The notes under the pieces were generated by a model that did no database searches, was not told where the DNA came from, and was given only the letters and a program-made list of their open reading frames with translations. Both the position numbers and the translations under genes were made by a program. This document shows, in pieces, positions 1 through 9,390 of a stretch of DNA of 64,000 bases (position 1 is its first letter; the number at the start of each line of letters is the position of its first letter). Source of the stretch: Mariannaea sp. PMI_226 (taxonomy: Eukaryota; Ascomycota; Sordariomycetes; Hypocreales; Nectriaceae); contig JANFOG010000019.1 of assembly GCA_024336345.1 (NCBI GenBank), positions 124,001-188,000 of the forward strand. The letters run 5' to 3'.

Positions 1-960
1 ATTACCTGATCTGCAGGCTCCGACACCTGCTGTTCCTTCTCTGGCTTGTGAGTTGGAGAGTTATGGATTGATGGCGAGATTTGTACGTTGATTTCTGACC
101 CTACCCCGGCTTCTGGGCTAATAAGCATGATAATCTGGGAACTACCTGGGCTAATATTAATATTGATTGCAGGACTGGAAGCACGAGTGCTGGGGCTAAG
201 GGTATATATTGGAGCCTAGGCAAAATCCTCTTGGGGGATGCCGATAGTAGGGTCTAATCGCTTTTGCTGATTTAGCCAGTTACTATAGGGAGTACGGTCC
301 CTGAATGCAGCTCTACAGGAGCGCAACCAATAGTGGAATGCTTTTAGGTGTTCATTGCCAGCATAGCTTCCATAATTCCATTAGGCCACTCAATAGACCC
401 GTTATCCATTTTCCAAGCTCTAAGCTTCACTTCCACAACTCTATTGGCTTGCTCAACCAAGCCTTGGGTTTGGGGTGACCTTGGTGCTCTATTAATGATC
501 TAGATCCATATTTGCGCAGCAGGATTAATAAGGCTCCTTTAAACTCTTTGCCATTATTGATTTAAACAATCATAGGAGGGAAGAAGGCAATAATAAATCG
601 AGTAAATGTTTATACAATAGGCTCCCCATGCTTGCTTTTTAATAGATATAGCTGGGTATATTTAGAAAAGTGATCCTTGATATGTAGTATCCACTTGTAT
701 TAACCTGATGGTTTATGGCGCATATCAATTAGATCAGCTTGAACATGTTCCCAAGCCCGATTTGTAAGAATGTGAATTAGCGGAGCCTTTGTTGCAGCTG
801 GTCGATTAAGTGCGCAGTTCTTGCAACGTTTAATGATGAATTCAATATCTGCATGCATTATACTATAAAAATTTTGCTACACTACTTTGCAAGTCTTATT
901 CTTTCCAGTATGAAGTAGCTGTAAATATTGGTTAGCAACTATATCAAAAGCTTCATTCTC
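1..960 (-). mobile_element. Decayed retroviral-type integrase (transposon relic), continues past the left edge
   Basis: Reading the minus strand from about 960 downward gives a recognisable integrase. There is a His-rich start, then a zinc-binding-like stretch ending in 'IKRCKNCALNRP' (about 795-850). The catalytic core follows, with 'WEHVQADLIDM' and 'WILHIKDHFSKYTQLYLL' (about 635-760). Next come 'NGKEFKGALLILLRKYG' (about 510-570) and 'SPQTQGLVEQANRVVEVKL' (about 425-485). These match the D, D and E blocks of DDE integrases; the 'SPQTQGLVEQAN' form resembles the KRBA2/Ginger-like or Gypsy branch. Several in-frame TAA/TAG codons and small frame shifts break it, so it cannot encode a working enzyme. 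No LTR or terminal repeat is visible here, so the element class is open. The C-terminal end degrades toward position 1. Confidence 0.75.
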
Positions 961-1720
961 AGGTACCACATATCGTGGCTCTGGGTGCTTGGGAATCTAG
1001 CTTGCGATGTAGCCGATTGTTGATAAGTTCAAATTCAGAGAGAGTCCTGTGCTTAAGTCGAGACTCAGCTGGGTTCTGCGGTTTTCGGTCGGGATTATCA
1101 AGTATAATGTGCAACTCCGCCATTTGTCATATTCAATGCGCTCTCTATGCGTGTATATTAGGCTTTCAATATAAGCCTTACATGCGCTGCGAACATCATT
1201 TGGAAATGGGTTAATAAGAGCAATTGCCGGTTCCATTTGACGTTTGGATGGGGGATTGGAAGTTGGGAATGATCATGTCAGTCAGTCGGTCAGAAAGATA
1301 ATCTGGGCACACACCGCTAGTTCGTATTCGCGGTTGGCCCGGACGATTCGCGAATTGGATCCGTTCGCGACTGGCCCAGAACATGGCCCAGAACATATAC
1401 GTTAACTGTCTTATATTGCCTATTCTCTCAAAATGTGCCGTCTCGTTCCCTTCCTGTCGCCATCAACCTCACTCATAGATGTTAAATTGGCTTTATATCC
1501 TTTGAGATCTACTTGAGTTCAAGTCACGCTATCAAATGTATATGCGAACAAAGCCACCATCGAGTTGATGTTCGACGGAGCTAGAAGTGTATCTCCAACC
1601 AACCAACCACAACCTAAGAATAAGAGCACGAATCAGGATCGAAAAGAGGTATGATTCCAATTACACTTAAAAAAATTTAATTCTTTTGTTTAAAAAAAAC
1701 TGCCAAATTGTATCCACATG
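961..1720. other. Intergenic, no gene recognised
   Basis: The short reading frames here overlap one another and resemble no family. A 13-base unit, 'tggcccagaacat', occurs twice back to back near 1372-1397. The stretch from 1620 is A-rich and probably covers the 3' end of the prenyltransferase transcript. Confidence 0.5.
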
Positions 1721-2629
1721 TTAAGAACTCAAATCGCTACGCCAGCTCGTAAGGAGTTGAATTAGTTCCCCAGAATAGCTTCTCTCAGCCTTCATATACG
1801 ACTTCCCGGATTTTCCATATGACCAAGCCACAGCATTAAAGTCTTCTTTATCATATGAAGGCGCCTCTTGGAAGAATTGAGCTAGGCGCTGGCCAAGAAC
1901 TGGAGACTTGCCAGTAGGAAGTTTGATCGCGTAGATGGCCACTCTTCCTATGAACCCAGTATTGCAATCTATAGTTACGCCAAAAGCAAACCCATCAGGA
2001 TTCAGAAAACTGACCATCTCTTTATAATCTTCCCATAAAGGAGGTGGCGAGCCAGCAAGAGCAACATAATTCGCAGCTGCCTCGAATGATAGTGGCCCAG
2101 GGGCGCGAAAGTACAGGTTGATTGTGTGGGCGTGATAGTCCACCGCAACATAACGCAAAATTGTCAGGTTGAGGCTGTGGAATGTTTTGCGGTGATGACG
2201 AATTGTATCCGGAACGCCGGGAGCGTCGAGGATGTCATCGAGCTGCCTGTATCCAGAGAGGTACAACCAGGCCTTGACTATGCCTTTCTCTGCATCAAAG
2301 TCACAAAGCTGTATAGGTGCCCCTTCGAACAGACGACTCCATGACTGAAATATCGGAATCATAGGGTTCTGGGAGTCCAATAATTTTGCGTCAATTGCTA
2401 ACTGGATAGTGTCTGTACGCTCTCGCTCATAAAAGCGATAGTTGACTGCATCTCCGGGTCGATCTGTGACACGCCATAGAACTGCAGCGCGGTGGAAGCT
2501 AGTTGCATAGACTTCTATAATCCTTTTTGTCATCTCTTCGGAGTACGATGCCCCGACAACTTGGCACACGTGTTTGATGTCGGCCAACAATCTGTCAGGG
2601 GAGAAGGACGAAAACTTTGGGGAAGACAT
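1721..2629 (-). CDS. Aromatic prenyltransferase, ABBA fold, CloQ/NphB type
   Basis: A single open frame of 302 aa with no intron. The order of blocks matches the fungal members of the CloQ/NphB-type family: 'LLADIKHVCQVVGASYSEE' at the N-terminus, 'AVLWRVTDRPGDAVNYRFYER', 'DTIRHHRKTFHSLNLTILRY', 'VDYHAHTINLYFR' and a C-terminal 'AVAWSYGKSGKSYMKAERSY'. Known relatives are soluble, lack the DDxxD metal motif and move a dimethylallyl group onto a phenol or naphthalenediol; some bacterial ones prenylate 4-hydroxyphenylpyruvate. Length is close to the family norm (about 300-325 aa), and the start lies directly before the usual N-terminal helix. It is transcribed away from the neighbouring dehydroshikimate dehydratase across a shared 0.7-kb spacer. 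The substrate cannot be read from sequence. Confidence 0.85.
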   Translation of the reverse strand: MSSPKFSSFSPDRLLADIKHVCQVVGASYSEEMTKRIIEVYATSFHRAAVLWRVTDRPGDAVNYRFYERERTDTIQLAIDAKLLDSQNPMIPIFQSWSRLFEGAPIQLCDFDAEKGIVKAWLYLSGYRQLDDILDAPGVPDTIRHHRKTFHSLNLTILRYVAVDYHAHTINLYFRAPGPLSFEAAANYVALAGSPPPLWEDYKEMVSFLNPDGFAFGVTIDCNTGFIGRVAIYAIKLPTGKSPVLGQRLAQFFQEAPSYDKEDFNAVAWSYGKSGKSYMKAERSYSGELIQLLTSWRSDLSS

Positions 2630-3358
2630 CGTAATTTTGACAGTTGAGTAGTGAGCTTGACCCGGTTATTTTCGATCAAGCGCGAAGCAATTTGTGTCCC
2701 CAGATATAGAGCGACATATAGTCTATATAAGGGAACAAGACTTTCTAGAGATAGGGGTTGTTTTGTATTTCGCAAGGGGGTGCAGCTTGAGTAGTCTCAT
2801 AAATACGAGGACCGCATCTCCTCGTTCCATTTTTGTCTTTTAATAATAGCTGGGAGTCACATACCGGCAAAAGCGCTCGGGCCTGACATTCGTTTAAGGG
2901 CAGAAAGATCAGTGCTCCTGTCTCACATGATGAAAATCGAGTCTCATATCCTCCTTTAGGAATTCAAGTTCCACATCACACCAAACATCAAGGCCGATAA
3001 TGCTTACCTGGCTAGGATAGTGGCTCTGGTGAGCCTTGTCGACGATGACGGGTTGTTCAAAACGCAAATTGCCTCAACTTTGAGCTGGTGAAGATAGATA
3101 TTGGGCTAACTATAGTGAGACTTCCCATATAAGCGTTACAAATGAGTTAGCATTCTCTAAGACTAAACCGAGCTAGTGTCCATTCATTTACTAGAGCCCC
3201 TAGAGACATACATATCTGTTAGCCTATTGAGATATTACAAAAAAAAAAGGGGGGGCCCTGCAAGACGAGTTTCGAGCCCAATAGAGTCACTGTAGCCTTG
3301 GAGGATAAATACATCTGGTAGCAGCATGTACATATCAACTTTTGTCCAATTCGCCACC
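2630..3358. promoter_or_regulatory. Shared divergent upstream region
   Basis: About 730 bases lie between the divergent starts of the prenyltransferase and the dehydratase pseudogene. A 'tatagtctatataag' stretch (about 2714-2728) sits some 90 bases upstream of the prenyltransferase start on its coding side and could be a TATA-type element. A 9-A run followed by 7 G occurs at about 3239-3255. No conserved gene is seen. Confidence 0.35.
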
Positions 3359-4521
3359 ATGTCGTCCTCTCCGATTTGCGAGCAATTTCGCGATTGCCCT
3401 TGCTGTAGGATCGAGGAGGCGTCTCTGTCTTCTTGCACGGGAGCGCAGAGATCATCCAATTCAACAAGGAAATATCTTCCAGCTATTGCCACCATGTCAT
3501 TGGGGAATACTATCCACCACCATCTCGAAACGAAACTCGAGGCAGCTTCGAAGGTGGGATTTCAAGGAATCGAACTTTTCTGGGACGATTTGATGTCTTA
3601 TACTGAAAGATCTTCCCATCAAATCGCGCCCTTCTCGTACACGCAAAATTGCCATGAGAAAATTGTATCCGCAGCAAGTGACGTTCGACAGCTTTGTGAC
3701 AGGTTGAATTTGAAGGTAATATCCCTTCAACCCTTTCGCAACTACGATGGAATCACCAATCTCGACCTCCATGCTGCGCGCATAGACGAGTTTAAGCTCT
3801 AGCTTTCTGTGGCTCAAGAGCTTGGGGCTGATACTATCGGTGTCCCATCGGCCATCGGCAATATCGGCAGTGCGGATTACGGCCTTACTGGAGATTCTAC
3901 AACCCTTGCCAAGGATCTGGTGGAATTGGCCGTACTGGCCATACCCTACGGCATACGCATCGCGTACGAGAACCTATGCTTCGCAGCCCACATTCAAGAT
4001 TGGTCACAGGCATGGGGTGTGATTTGCCAAACAGGCAAGCCAGGCAACATTGTCTTCCTTCCAGACACATTCAACATATGTGGCGCTCTCTTTGCAGATC
4101 CGTCTGCTCGAAGTGGTATAGCACGGGGAGGTGAAGAATTGCTGGGTTGCTCCTTACAGAAGTTGACAAGTCTTGTTCCAATGAATAACATGCCACTCCT
4201 GCAGGGGGCCGATGCCGCGTTTATGCACGAGCCGCTCGTCGCAGGACACCCATGGCTTTCCACAGGTATGAGCTCAAAGATGGCATGGAGCCGAAATGCA
4301 AGGCTTTTCCCCTTTGAATATGGCGGCTACCTGCCTATTACGGCTGTCGTCAAGACTCTCGTCGCAGCTGGATGGTGTGGGTGGGTGAGTATGGAAGTAT
4401 TCTCGCGTTCGTTAGGAACGGAGGGCGAAGAAGCTATCTGGAAGAATGCAAGCAGGGCTGGAATGGATGGAAGAAGCTTGAAAAGGCCATGAGCAAGATG
4501 GTGATACCCCAGAAGGCATGA
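3359..4521 (+). pseudogene. 3-dehydroshikimate dehydratase (QutC/QA-4 type), broken
   Basis: The protein resembles the fungal 3-dehydroshikimate dehydratase of quinate catabolism, a TIM-barrel enzyme of the xylose-isomerase-like fold that makes protocatechuate. Recognisable blocks are 'LPAIATMSLGNTIHHHLETK', 'VGFQGIELFWDDLMSY', 'QELGADTIGVPS', 'DTFNICGALFADP', 'MAWSRNARLFPFEYGGYLP' and 'GWVSMEVFSRSL'. Two lesions show. A TAG at 3800-3802 interrupts the frame where relatives usually carry Trp, with the same frame continuing on both sides. The normal C-terminal 'GWNGWKKLEKAM' lies in another frame after a shift near 4410-4435, ending at the TGA 4519-4521. The true N-terminus is unclear because the region before 'AIATMSLG' has no family match. 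It sits between the prenyltransferase and the methyltransferase, which suggests a former shared phenolic pathway. Confidence 0.8.
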
Positions 4522-5040
4522 GATAGCCTTAGTTGTAATCCACAGGTGGTGGAAGTAGCGGTGATAAAATCTCAGATTTCAATAAGAAGAAACGCTCCAG
4601 TCCGGTCTTAATCTTGGTTTCATTACATCATGTTTCAATTATGTAATACAAGCCCAGTATATGAGACAGGAAGACTACCAAAGGCATACTTCCTTTTGAA
4701 CTAGTTTCAACCGGAAATTTGATCAATAAGCTCTGCTGCTCCAGGCTATGTTGGAATTTGTGAAATTACGAGCAGATGGTGGCGGAGCTGAGTGACTCAG
4801 GAGGTCGAATGCTAAGCGAACTAGGGAGAATCTCATGGTCTCCCTTGTGTTCCATATTGTCGGCACGTGGTATGTGAGAATTTCTGAAATTTGGCCACTG
4901 CATCAAGCTATGATGCTCTCCTGTTGACATTTTTATCTCTTTCTTCCTTGTATGGATATTTTCTTTGGCCTATTGCAGTCTCTGTTCTCAATTGAAGCCT
5001 GTGTATACCTGCAATCTAAGGGTAATATTTTGGCGATACC
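4522..5040. other. Intergenic upstream of the methyltransferase
   Basis: No reading frame of interest. This is the presumed promoter and 5' leader of the methyltransferase. It has several pyrimidine-rich stretches (about 4930-4955) but no clear TATA element. Confidence 0.4.
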
Positions 5041-6364
5041 ATGACTCCCCAAAAAACCGACTTCATCTACTATAGGCATAATCTTGAGGTAGACCCAACT
5101 ATTGCGGTTGCCAGTCAGAATACAGCGTCATTTACGTGAGTATCCAGGATCAGATGGTTTACTAAAGCAGGATTACTTACAGCCACACCTAGAGAAGAAA
5201 AATCTGTGTCGCACAGTCTGGCTAGTAGATCCTTTCATGACTACAACAAGGGCTGTATGCACACCCTCTGAACAGCTTTCACGTTCAACTTGTTGAACAA
5301 TCCGGTTCTCGACTAACGAAAGCCAGCCGAGTATTATATGCCAAATGATGTTGTAAGTGAAATTCCATCACTAGCATCGATAGAATGCTGATATGCCCAA
5401 GGAAGAGCAACGCCGCCTCAGTAAGCTTGAGATCACACCATATATTGTCTATTGGATTGCTAAAGTGCAAGATTTGCAACATGAGATGTCTTTACTGGTG
5501 CTAAATGGCCAGCTGGGTAAAGCGCCAGTGAAGTCACCTAGGAATGTTCTAGATATCGGCACCGGGACGGGAATATGGGCCTTACAATTTGGTGCGTGGA
5601 GTACCGGTCTCTATCCAACATAATCGTTATTGATATGAAGTCTCAGCCAAACACAATCCAAGCTCTCAAATCACTGGCTCTGACTTGAGTACAATTCAGA
5701 GACAACACAACGAACCGAATTGCTCCTTCATTCAACACGATGCGGAGACCGACGATTGGGCCTTCTCACAGAAATTTGACTATGTTCACCTCCGCTATAT
5801 CGTCACTTGTTTCAATGACACCAAGTCTGTGATTCAAAAAGCTTTCGATCACATGGAGCCTGGCGGCTGGATTGAGTTCTACGACACTACCACCGAGCTG
5901 ATTAGGATAGATGATACCCTGACAGGCACCGCTGTGGAACGCTGGGCTCGACTAGTTGATGAAGGTGGCAAGAAAATTGGACGAGACTTTGCCAAATCAT
6001 TGAAATATCCGGTATGGTGTCGCGAAGTGGGATTCACCGACGTCACTGAGGAATATTTTCCTCTCCCGAGCAACCCCTGGACTAAGGACGCCAAGTTCAA
6101 GGAGATTGGACGATACAGCATGAATAACCAGTTGGGGCTGGTCGACAGTCTAAGCAGGTTCCTCAGGATTGCTGGTTTATCCGAGGATGAGATCGAGAAG
6201 CTCGAAGCCCAGACAAAACAGGACATTCAGAATCCCGACATTCATTATTGCATGGCCCTGTAAGTTGCTTTAAGTTCTATCTTAATATGTCCGTTACTTA
6301 TGTCCGTCCATATAGGCACATTTCATATGCACGCAAGCCTTTTATTGGGGAGCAGACTGTGTGA
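5041..6364 (+). CDS. SAM-dependent methyltransferase, LaeA-like family, seven exons
   Basis: Conceptual splicing gives one 327-aa protein. Exons are 5041-5135, 5193-5254, 5327-5352, 5402-5420, 5472-5591, 5647-6259 and 6316-6364; each intron is 49-72 nt with GT-AG ends, and the third-exon acceptor has a 'ctaac' branch site. The joined protein carries the family landmarks in order: an N-terminal acidic start, 'FHDYNKGSEYYMPND', 'EEQRRLNLQHEMSLLVLNGQ', the SAM-binding motif 'LDIGTGTGIWA' (residues about 94-104), 'SQITGSDLSTIQ', 'FDYVHLRYIVTCF', 'HMEPGGWIEFYDT' and a C-terminal 'YARKP'. Members include the LaeA-type regulators of secondary metabolism and pathway O- or N-methyltransferases; sequence alone does not tell which. 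The first acceptor (5192) is the least certain splice. Its place beside a prenyltransferase makes a tailoring role plausible. Confidence 0.82.
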
Positions 6365-7572
6365 GTGTTTTTATTAATGTCCCATGGTAGTATATTCGGT
6401 TGACCCACTGCTATCCCATGCAGAGTATCGTTGGTCTCGCCGTTATAACAAGATATATGCGAGTATGATGTTTGGTGCGAGGTTAGAGTGTCATGCACTT
6501 ACATTTTGGTGTGGTGTAGGGCGCCTTCTACATTTAGCTTTCCTCCAACTTCTGGCGCTTAATACTTCCGAGATAAATATGAACCTTGTGTGGCGGTGTC
6601 CATGCCTAATCAAACTATTTTTATTGAGCTAAACATCACATTCATGCCTCAACGCCATCGGTCTGCTCAAAACCGTAATCCAAAGGGGGAATGGAGGGCC
6701 GAGGTTATGGCATTTGTAAGAAGTCACGTACTTGGAAAAGTCTTTACGACGGAGACATCCTGATGCTCATAAAGACTAAAGCTGGTCAATTTGTCAGTGG
6801 CTACAATTCACGGCCAAGTCTTCTCCATAAGTTTTAAAAATGCGATTGGAAGACGAGGATTCTTGAACCTGACGATTTCGATACGGTCAACCAGAGAGCT
6901 GAGACTCAGCCAAGAACTGTGTCGGTATCGCCTCCCCTAATCCGCTCTTCATCGTCCGATGCGATGACTCTGTCATCTTGGTCAAACGGAACATTATCTG
7001 ACTACTGCGAGAGTTGCTACCCGCGTTGGAAGGGAGCCCTAAACAGCCAGCCAAAACACCAGGCTCACAATCACATATATCTCAGGCAAGCGAACGCACA
7101 CCTTCGCCAAAGCCAGCCCCGAAACGGTTCTGCTCACCCGCGCCTATATTTGCACCAGTATTTGAAGGTTTATTTGAGGACTATCACTGACTTTCTAAGT
7201 CAATTACATATACTCAAGTTCTTGGATGTAATATACGACTGGTGTTAGGAGTATTAATATTACGTTTAGTTCATTCAATTTGTAACCGTAAAGCATCCTA
7301 TCGAAGGTGCAAATGTTGTGTTAATTGTTGATATAAAGATCAACTAACCCATCTTCAACCTGTTGATGAATTTTCGAGCTCAAACTTGGCCCAGGAAATT
7401 CCCTGAGGTGCCGGTCGGTACACCGGTTGTCTATCCCTCCTTCCAAAGACACAATCTAACCCTTGATCCCTAATCAGGTTATCGATTCTATTAGGACACC
7501 GACTAATGTCATATCTACTGCCATCCAAGCCGTCAATCTAAATACTGACCTCAGAGCAGTGATCGGAATGGT
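6365..7572. other. Intergenic with a weak regulator-like relic
   Basis: Mostly unassigned. On the plus strand about 6690-7020 reads, with one TAA break, 'GDILMLIKTKAGQFVSGYNS' followed by 'CDWKTRILEPDDFD'. This faintly recalls the second half of a fungal MADS/SRF-like domain ('..DVYL.I...G..Y.FNS...WPPS'). The match is too weak to name a gene. Nothing is recognised at 7250-7572. Confidence 0.25.
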
Positions 7573-7674
7573 CCGGTATGAGTTGGTATTTGGTATGGTA
7601 TATACCGCCAAGACTTGGTATGGTTTGAAGAAATCTCAATACCATGGTATTACCGGTATACCAAGTCATACCGG
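7573..7674. repeat. Small foldback / MITE-like element
   Basis: A 16-base arm 'CCGGTATGAGTTGGTA' (7573-7588) is matched by its reverse complement with one mismatch at 7659-7674. The 70 bases between are packed with GGTAT/ATACC words, including 'accatggtatta' and 'accggtatacc'. The whole 102 bases could fold into a branched hairpin. A clear target duplication is not visible. It lies about 380 bases upstream of a hAT transposase relic and may be related to it. Confidence 0.5.
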
Positions 7675-8053
7675 TAAGGGCTAAAAGAAGAACGAGGTAA
7701 AGTAGAAAAAGCAATTCATATACACCAAGCTAGCCAACCAGAGGGGGCAGCTCAGGGTCTGTTGACGTGACGGCGAATTCTAGGAACGGTGATAGGATCA
7801 AACCAGTCATAAAATGTCTAATCCAAATTTCCAGATATCCGAATAAATCTGGAGTTTGCGATTTGATTCGATTTGGATAAACGCCACCTCGATTTGTTCT
7901 ATTTGCAATCTGGGTGATAGGCCGCATCTCTTTGCAGAGGCAGCAGCTCTCAACGCAGCCCTTAGGTATTTAGTTAGCTACTTCCACTCCAAACACATTT
8001 CATACTTTACACCAATAAATGGCTGTAGTCTACAAAACTAACTTTCGATCATC
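7675..8053. other. Short gap between the foldback element and the hAT relic
   Basis: No gene seen; possibly the 5' untranslated part of the hAT element. Confidence 0.35.
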
Positions 8054-8728
8054 ATGGGATCTCCAGTTTCAACTTCGCCGTCCCTATTGATTGCACATTC
8101 AACGTCAATCTTCCTTGAGACTCCTACGCCTGCTCCTATATTACCTTGCTCGACGCCATCGCCTGCTCCCACATTACCCTCCTCAACGCTACCGCACACT
8201 CCTATTCAGTATCCTAAGCCTCTGGATGAGTTTGTACAGGATTATGTTACATACGTGAATCGCGCGAAGATTATAAAGAAGACAGCTCGTCTTGGCCCAT
8301 CACATGTATGGAAGTACGGTCTTCATTATATTCGAGGCAGCGATAACAAAGAGGTGTTCTACTGCCAGGAGTGTGCGGTTGGGAAGTATAAACAAAAGCT
8401 ATTTGTTATCAACAGCACCTCTGGAGTGAGAACTCATCTTGAACGCAAGCATCAGATTGATCCCCAGAGTGGTATCAAGAAACATTGTTAGGCACGAAAG
8501 TCTGTCCTGGAGCAGCAGAAGAGCGCGGCTGCTACTAATACCTTCTTCTGGAAAGACTCGATTGATAAGTTCAAAGAGCTTCTAATTCGCTGGATTGTGT
8601 ACTGCCATATTGCTTTCTTCCAAGTAGAAAACCAGTATTTCCGAGAACTCCTCTTCTTTTTGAATCCGGCACTTCTCAGCCACCTACCAGCGTGGTTCGA
8701 AACTGGGTGGCGGTTTCTACAAAATTGA
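8054..8728 (+). mobile_element. hAT-family transposase, N-terminal relic with BED-type zinc finger
   Basis: The frame opens with a Ser/Pro/Thr-rich leader carrying short repeats of 'PTPAPILP'. It continues into 'HVWKYGLHYIRG', 'FYCQECAVGKYKQKLFVI' and 'GVRTHLERKHQID', a C..C...H..H arrangement typical of the BED-like finger at the start of fungal hAT transposases. A TAG at 8489-8491 interrupts it, and the same frame then reads 'KSVLEQQKSAAATNTFFWK', 'IVYCHIAFFQVENQYFRELL' and 'LNPALLSHLPAW', the usual hAT continuation. The similarity ends at about 8728, so the catalytic DDE and dimerisation parts are missing. It is truncated and non-functional. Confidence 0.75.
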
Positions 8729-8749
8729 CTTCATTTTGCGGCTTCGCTA

Positions 8750-8826
8750 TGTAAGGCCCGAAGGGTCTGGCAATCTCTACCCTGCCGTAGGCAGGGTTAG
8801 CATTCTCTACAGCCCGGAGGGCTGTA
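8750..8826. repeat. Three successive short hairpins with a shared spacer
   Basis: Two perfect 8-bp stems with 3-base loops lie at 8779-8797 (ACCCTGCC, loop GTA) and 8808-8826 (TACAGCCC, loop GGA). A weaker 5-bp stem (GGCCC, loop GAA, GGGTC with one G-T pair) precedes them at about 8755-8767. The spacers are near-identical ('gcaatctctac' and 'gcattctctac'), so this is a stem-plus-spacer unit repeated about every 29-30 bases. Confidence 0.7.
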
Positions 8827-8894
8827 TTTAATATTGCCCCTCTCTTTTATATATATAGATCGCTTTCTTAAAAGTTGCGCTTCTATATAGACGC

Positions 8895-9390
8895 GCAAAC
8901 CCAACGTCCCACCCTATCCCCCACCCTATCCCTCGCCCTATCCCTAGAATCACTACTTTTTCAGGACCTATCCCTCGCCCTATCCCTGACCCAACGTCTG
9001 ACCCAACCTCTGACCCTATCCTTCCCACTTCCAAAATTACTACTTGCTTTTTTTCCCTCTATTTTCTTCCTCTTTATTTCCAACCCAACCCACCCCCTTA
9101 TGCAAATTTCCCCCTTTTCTCTATACCTCTCTATTACAATCCCCTATGTAGGGTTAGAAAACTACTCCTCTATAAGCATAAAATCAGGGTTATTTAACCT
9201 GACCCAATCTCCCACCCTAAGTCCCTCTCCATCCCTCACACTCTCTCTATCCCTCTAGACTCCTCTCTCTCTTTTCCCTCCCTTTTCTCCCCCTTTTCCT
9301 TACAGTGACTTAGGGTCACACTTAGGGTCAGCCTTTGGGTCAGCCTTTGGGTCAGCCTTTGGGTCAGAGGGTCAGACATAGGGTCGGTCT
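8895..9390. repeat. Two opposed 12-bp minisatellites around a pyrimidine-rich core
   Basis: The left arm (about 8895-9025) is built from 12-base units such as CCACCCTATCCC, TCGCCCTATCCC and TGACCCAACGTC. The right arm (9313-9360) holds four units of GGGTCA plus six bases (three are GGGTCAGCCTTT), then decays to about 9390. The arms share the core TGACCC/GGGTCA in opposite orientation. The right arm also contains two TTAGGG words. The middle 280 bases are C/T-rich. Any reading frame through this region is an artefact of the repeats. Confidence 0.7.

Noticed and set aside
3794..3815. Intron removing the TAG at 3800 in the dehydratase
   Set aside because: No GT donor or AG acceptor pair brackets it without deleting conserved residues, and the frame is already continuous across the stop.
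8875..9258. 127-codon Ser/Leu/Thr/Pro-rich frame
   Set aside because: It is a translation of the pyrimidine-rich minisatellite; the periodic peptide follows the DNA repeat and has no family features.
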